Assembly (NCBI GenBank): GCA_965250195.1
Contig: OZ252295.1
Location: 2,046,001-2,110,000, forward strand
Direction: 5' to 3'
DNA from: CAUZIR01 sp965250195
GTDB lineage: Bacteria; Chloroflexota; Dehalococcoidia; Lucifugimonadales; UBA2962
Length of the DNA stretch: 64,000 nt
Under the pieces are notes generated by a model, which saw only the letters and a list, made by a program, of their open reading frames with translations, did not search any database and was not told where the DNA came from. Numbering within the stretch: the first letter of the stretch is position 1; the number at the start of each line of letters is the position of its first letter. The translations under genes were made by a program, and so were the position numbers. Positions 60,771 through 64,000 of the stretch are shown piece by piece.

Positions 60771-61842
60771 ACTTTTGGCGCAGCATCTCCACGGCCTCTG
60801 CCTCGGCGCTCAGCTTGCCGAAGCAGTCGTCCAGGGGCACGATGTGGCGCCAGTCGGGGGCGAAGCCGCAGTCTGGGTTGAGGCTGATGCGCTGCCAGTC
60901 GACGTGCTCGATCGCCTCCTCGACCCTCGTCACAACCTGTGCTGCGGTGTCTATCGCTTCACCTCGCACATCGATGCAGCCCAGGCCGATGAGCTTGTCC
61001 TCCGGCAGGCCCCGCAGCACCGAGACATTGCCAGTCACGGGGATGGAGAACTCCATGACGAACTGGTCCACGTCCACCGTTGAGAGCGTGTGCATGATGG
61101 GGCCGTAGCCGCCCTCGAACACCCAGGACCGGTCGATGGAGTTGAGGCGGCACAGGTGCAGGGCCGTGCGTGCGCCGCTCAAGTCACCTACTACCTCGTT
61201 CACCTTGGCCGCAGCCAGACCGATGTCGTACTCCCGCGTCCCGTAATAGGGCTCCTGGTCGGGGTCCACCAAGGTGCAGAGCTGGGGCTCGTCGACCTGG
61301 ATGACCGAGACCCCCGCGTCCCGCAGCGCCAGCACCTCCGCTCTAAGTACCGGGACCATGGCGTCCACGAACGACTCCCTCGTGGGGTACGCCGCCACCG
61401 AAAGCTCCGGGTCCCAGAAGCGCACGCCCAGTATGTACGGGCCGGGCACGCAGACCTTCGTTGCCCGGTCCGTGGCCGCAACTAAGAACTTGGCCTCTTC
61501 TGCTAACAGGCCGGGATGGGTCACGGTAATTGGCTCGGTGACGACGGAGCCGAAGAACTTTGCCGGCCGGTGGTCGGGCTCGAAGCCGGAGCACATATCG
61601 GCTATGACGTTGGTGTATGCGTGCCGCCGCCACTCCCCGTCCGAGACGAGATCCAGCCCGGCCTGCTCTTGCAGGGCGACGACGTAGCGCACGGCCGCGT
61701 CCATTGCCGGGGCGCGTGCGGCCTCGGCGGCCTCGGGACCGGGATCGGCGGGCAGCAGGTCGAACACGGGGGCGGGCCGGGTGAGGCTGCCCACCACACC
61801 GGCCCCAAACGGCAGGCGCAGCCTGCCAAATGGGTTATTCAT
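60763..61842 (-). CDS. MetE C-terminal-like methyltransferase
   Basis: 359 aa, only the catalytic half of cobalamin-independent methionine synthase. Zinc ligands are in TALHLCRLN (His, Cys), FVMEFSIP (Glu) and NPDCGFAPDW (Cys). The motif VIQVDEPQLCTLV is also conserved. Short MetE-like proteins use simpler methyl donors or act in other methyl or thiol transfers, so a methionine role is not certain. It lies between a HAD gene and the phosphotriesterase pair on the same strand. Confidence 0.85.
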   Translation of the reverse strand: MNNPFGRLRLPFGAGVVGSLTRPAPVFDLLPADPGPEAAEAARAPAMDAAVRYVVALQEQAGLDLVSDGEWRRHAYTNVIADMCSGFEPDHRPAKFFGSVVTEPITVTHPGLLAEEAKFLVAATDRATKVCVPGPYILGVRFWDPELSVAAYPTRESFVDAMVPVLRAEVLALRDAGVSVIQVDEPQLCTLVDPDQEPYYGTREYDIGLAAAKVNEVVGDLSGARTALHLCRLNSIDRSWVFEGGYGPIMHTLSTVDVDQFVMEFSIPVTGNVSVLRGLPEDKLIGLGCIDVRGEAIDTAAQVVTRVEEAIEHVDWQRISLNPDCGFAPDWRHIVPLDDCFGKLSAEAEAVEMLRQKYA

Positions 61843-61920
61843 CGGCGAATTCTAACGGTGCAACCGTGTTAGGACGATCATCACAGTTGAAATATTACAG
61901 GCTGTGGCTAATTTTTTGAC

Positions 61921-63000
61921 TCAGGCAAAGGTGAGGATGCGCCTGGGGTTGCCCACCAACAGCGCGTCGATCTCGGCCTCAGTAAAGTCACGGCCCCTCA
62001 TGCGGGGAACAATGTTGTCGAGGATGTGTGCGTACCCCTTGCCGCCCAGCGAGACGAGTTGGAATCGCAGAAACACGTCCTGTGTGATGACCAGTCGCTC
62101 CAGATGGCCCGCATCAATAAGGCGACGCAGGTGGCCGAGCCTATCGGTGTCGTTGGGCAGCTGGATCGCCGGGTCGACGGAGTCGATGATCTCGCCGTCC
62201 TCGATGCCCCAGGCGTCGTACTCCACGTTAAAGCCAATGTCCGCGAGCCACTCCAGCACGCCCACGTCGGTCTGCACGTCCATGTGCGCGAAGACCACCC
62301 GGCCCGGCGTGGCGCCTGCGTCGATCACTGTTTCAACCACAGCTTCCAGTGACGAGCGGAACGGGCTGGGGTGGATGAGCAGGGGCGCACCGGTGGCGGC
62401 CTGGGCGCGAGCGGTCGCCCGCAGCACCTTCGCTTCGGGAAGCTCTCCGCCCGACCCGGCCATCTGCGACATAGACCCGCCGACCCCGACCTCGCCGATG
62501 ATGCCGGACCGAATTCCCGTATCGCCGACTCCCTCAGTCACTTCGCGTGCGAGCCCGTCGTAGACTTCGTCCTCGCTCATGGCAGCAAGCCCAGACGGAT
62601 ACGACGAGGGCACGTAATAGCCCCCGCCCATCACCACGTTAAGGCCGGTGGCACGCGAGACCCGCGCCACGGCCAGCGGGTCTCGGCCGATGCCAATGGA
62701 CGTCGCTTCTACCAGCGACCTGCCGCCCGCCAGCTTGAACGCCGTCACCTCCCGCACTGTTTCCTCATACGAGTACATCTGCGTGTGTTCCCGCACAACG
62801 TTCCACAACCGGGCGATGGACCCGAGTTTTTCGAAAGTGACCGGCTCATCGACAAGTCGCCTCAGAGACGCTTCGTCCGGGACCGTGTTGTAGCAGCCCC
62901 CGTCGGCAAAGAGGTGCTCGTGCATGAGCGTGATGCCCAGCTCTTCGGGGTCTATCGGCCCGAGTACCGTCATTACCCTTCCGGCCGCGTCGGCCCCCAT
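61921..63000 (-). CDS. Phosphotriesterase-family metal-dependent hydrolase
   Basis: 359 aa from the ATG at 63000, which overlaps the upstream stop by one base (TAATG). Metal site: HEHL (His27, His29), a late His in VVFAHMDVQ, and Asp in LVITQDVFLRFQL. Other PTE-fold marks: GGRSLVEATSIGIGRDPLAV and GEVGVGGSMSQM. The usual carboxylated Lys position appears to carry Glu or Val. It hydrolyses phosphoesters, lactones or similar; the substrate is unknown. The neighbour is a paralog. Confidence 0.88.
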   Translation of the reverse strand: MGADAAGRVMTVLGPIDPEELGITLMHEHLFADGGCYNTVPDEASLRRLVDEPVTFEKLGSIARLWNVVREHTQMYSYEETVREVTAFKLAGGRSLVEATSIGIGRDPLAVARVSRATGLNVVMGGGYYVPSSYPSGLAAMSEDEVYDGLAREVTEGVGDTGIRSGIIGEVGVGGSMSQMAGSGGELPEAKVLRATARAQAATGAPLLIHPSPFRSSLEAVVETVIDAGATPGRVVFAHMDVQTDVGVLEWLADIGFNVEYDAWGIEDGEIIDSVDPAIQLPNDTDRLGHLRRLIDAGHLERLVITQDVFLRFQLVSLGGKGYAHILDNIVPRMRGRDFTEAEIDALLVGNPRRILTFA

Positions 63001-64000
63001 TAGTTTTTTACCCCCGTAGTCACTGGCTCCTGAAGGGTCAGTATTCGTGCCGGGTTGTCCACGAGAACGGTGTTGATGTCGGTCTCCGACCACCCTCGCG
63101 TCCTCAGCCTGGGCACCAGCGCAGAGATGAAATGGTCGAACGTCTTGCCCCCGTGGGTGGAATGCCGGGACTGCACGCAGACATCGTGGGCCACGAGCAG
63201 GCGATCCAAATACCCCGCTTCGGCGAGCCATTCGAGGGCATCCATGCGCTCTTCGTCATTTGGAATCGGGCATTCAAGGGCCGCTTCCAAAGACGTGTCC
63301 TCGAACCCGAACGTGTCCCATTCCAGGTAGCAGCCGGAGGACGCGAGGTCGAGGATGGCGGCCCGAGAGCCGATGTGGTCGAGGTGGCCCATGATGACCC
63401 GGCCGGGGTCAGCACCCGCGCCGGTCAACACGTCCATGATTGGCGCCAGCGCCTCGGGCCGAAAACCCGGGTGAATGAGCACCGGCGCGCCGGTGGCCTG
63501 CTGGGCCCTGCCCCCGGCCCGCAGCCCCTTGATCTCGTTGTCACTCAACGGGTGCCAGTTGCCCAGTTCGCCGATGAGGCCGGCTTTAACGCCCGTATCT
63601 CCGACACCCAGAGTTATGTCTCGGACGATCTCCCCGAAGATCTCGTCTTCGGAGCGCTCGTCCATGTCGGCGGGATGTGAGATCGGCACATGGTAGCCGG
63701 AGCCCATGACGACGTTGACCCCGGTGGCACGCGATATGCGGGCCAGGGCGAGAGGGTCGCGGGCGATGCCGACACTGGTGGTGTCGACAATGGTCCCGCC
63801 GTCCGCCACGTAGAATTTTCGAAGCTCGCTGACGGCGGCCGACTCGTCAAGGAGAGTCGCCTCTTCGAGGCTCACGTTCTGATTGCGGGAGACGAAGCCC
63901 AGTCTTTCCATCGTCAGCGGCGCGCGTTCCCACTCCCTGAGCGTTGCTTCTTCAGGTAGCCAGTGGTAGCAGCGCATGTCGATGAGCAGGTGCTCGTGGG
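63000..64000 (-). CDS. Second phosphotriesterase-family hydrolase, partial
   Basis: The frame is open to the window edge and, at the very end, reads HEHLLIDMRCYHW, so the metal motif lies a few bases inside the window and the first residues outside. Conserved pieces: GGTIVDTTSVGIARDPLALA, GLIGELGNWHPLSDNE, VIMGHLDHIGSR and RLLVAHDVCVQSRH. Similarity to the next gene is clear along the whole length, so the two are tandem paralogs. The stop TAA overlaps the next ATG by one base. Confidence 0.88.
   Translation of the reverse strand, partial: HEHLLIDMRCYHWLPEEATLREWERAPLTMERLGFVSRNQNVSLEEATLLDESAAVSELRKFYVADGGTIVDTTSVGIARDPLALARISRATGVNVVMGSGYHVPISHPADMDERSEDEIFGEIVRDITLGVGDTGVKAGLIGELGNWHPLSDNEIKGLRAGGRAQQATGAPVLIHPGFRPEALAPIMDVLTGAGADPGRVIMGHLDHIGSRAAILDLASSGCYLEWDTFGFEDTSLEAALECPIPNDEERMDALEWLAEAGYLDRLLVAHDVCVQSRHSTHGGKTFDHFISALVPRLRTRGWSETDINTVLVDNPARILTLQEPVTTGVKN

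Overview
The window looks like a chromosomal segment of a GC-rich bacterium, most likely a Chloroflexota member near Dehalococcoidia/SAR202. The reasons are the texture of the 16S rRNA gene (37161-38667, minus strand), a 16S gene with no 23S beside it, a cell-division cluster reduced to rsmH-ftsA-ftsZ with no mur or penicillin-binding-protein genes, a class II (B12) ribonucleotide reductase with NrdR, and tandem phosphotriesterase-family proteins. This assignment is an inference from reading, not from a database search.

Layout. 1-4426: the end of a type IV pilus/type II secretion cluster (PilB/GspE C-terminus, PilC/GspF, a PilO-like protein, a fused PilM-PilN-like protein and a prepilin), closed by a strong terminator. 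4599-5309: HAD hydrolase. 5276-11941 (minus): a six-gene run joining a response-regulator/thioredoxin-reductase fusion, a cNMP-binding histidine kinase, a rhodanese and a phosphoribosyltransferase-like protein to the ergothioneine genes egtB and egtD. 11996-18113 (minus): a cyclase/ATPase/TPR regulator with an apparent frameshift, a zinc alcohol dehydrogenase and an MFS exporter. 18207-21633 (plus): tRNA-Ser, then E1 alpha, E1 beta and a lipoyl-alpha/beta-hydrolase fusion of an acetoin-dehydrogenase-like complex. 21691-27903 (minus): pentapeptide lipoprotein, acyl-CoA-dehydrogenase-like flavoprotein, TypA and an FG-GAP/ASPIC-UnbV lipoprotein. 28067-28605 is a decayed, internally deleted tandem copy of the typA/FG-GAP region.

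About 28.6-36.5 kb is an accessory island: almost only small minus-strand genes linked by 1-4 bp overlaps, including a short tyrosine recombinase, an excisionase-like HTH protein, an HNH endonuclease and many Cys-rich or membrane microproteins. It abuts tRNA-Ala. Three plus-strand hairpin elements inside it resemble small RNA genes opposing the coding strand.

36547-38819 holds tRNA-Ala and a self-contained 16S unit (promoter, leader/trailer processing stem, terminator). 38934-49664 is a housekeeping/metabolic stretch: a broken RDD gene, gamma-glutamyltransferase, 2-hydroxyacid dehydrogenase, TauE-like transporter, BirA, YggU, YggT, ProC, PdxA, NrdJ and NrdR, with tandem NrdR boxes. 49807-51929: membrane proteins, a DUF998 pseudogene with three lesions, and a TetR regulator. 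52000-55535 (minus): ftsZ, ftsA, rsmH. 55706-60039 (plus): mogA, trmD, rplS, priA. 60054-64000 (minus): HAD phosphatase, MetE-like methyltransferase and two phosphotriesterase-family proteins, the last running off the window.

A dispersed intergenic repeat with a conserved core and a variable but base-paired GC hairpin occurs at eight or more places outside the island. At three genes it appears to supply the ribosome-binding site or start codon.
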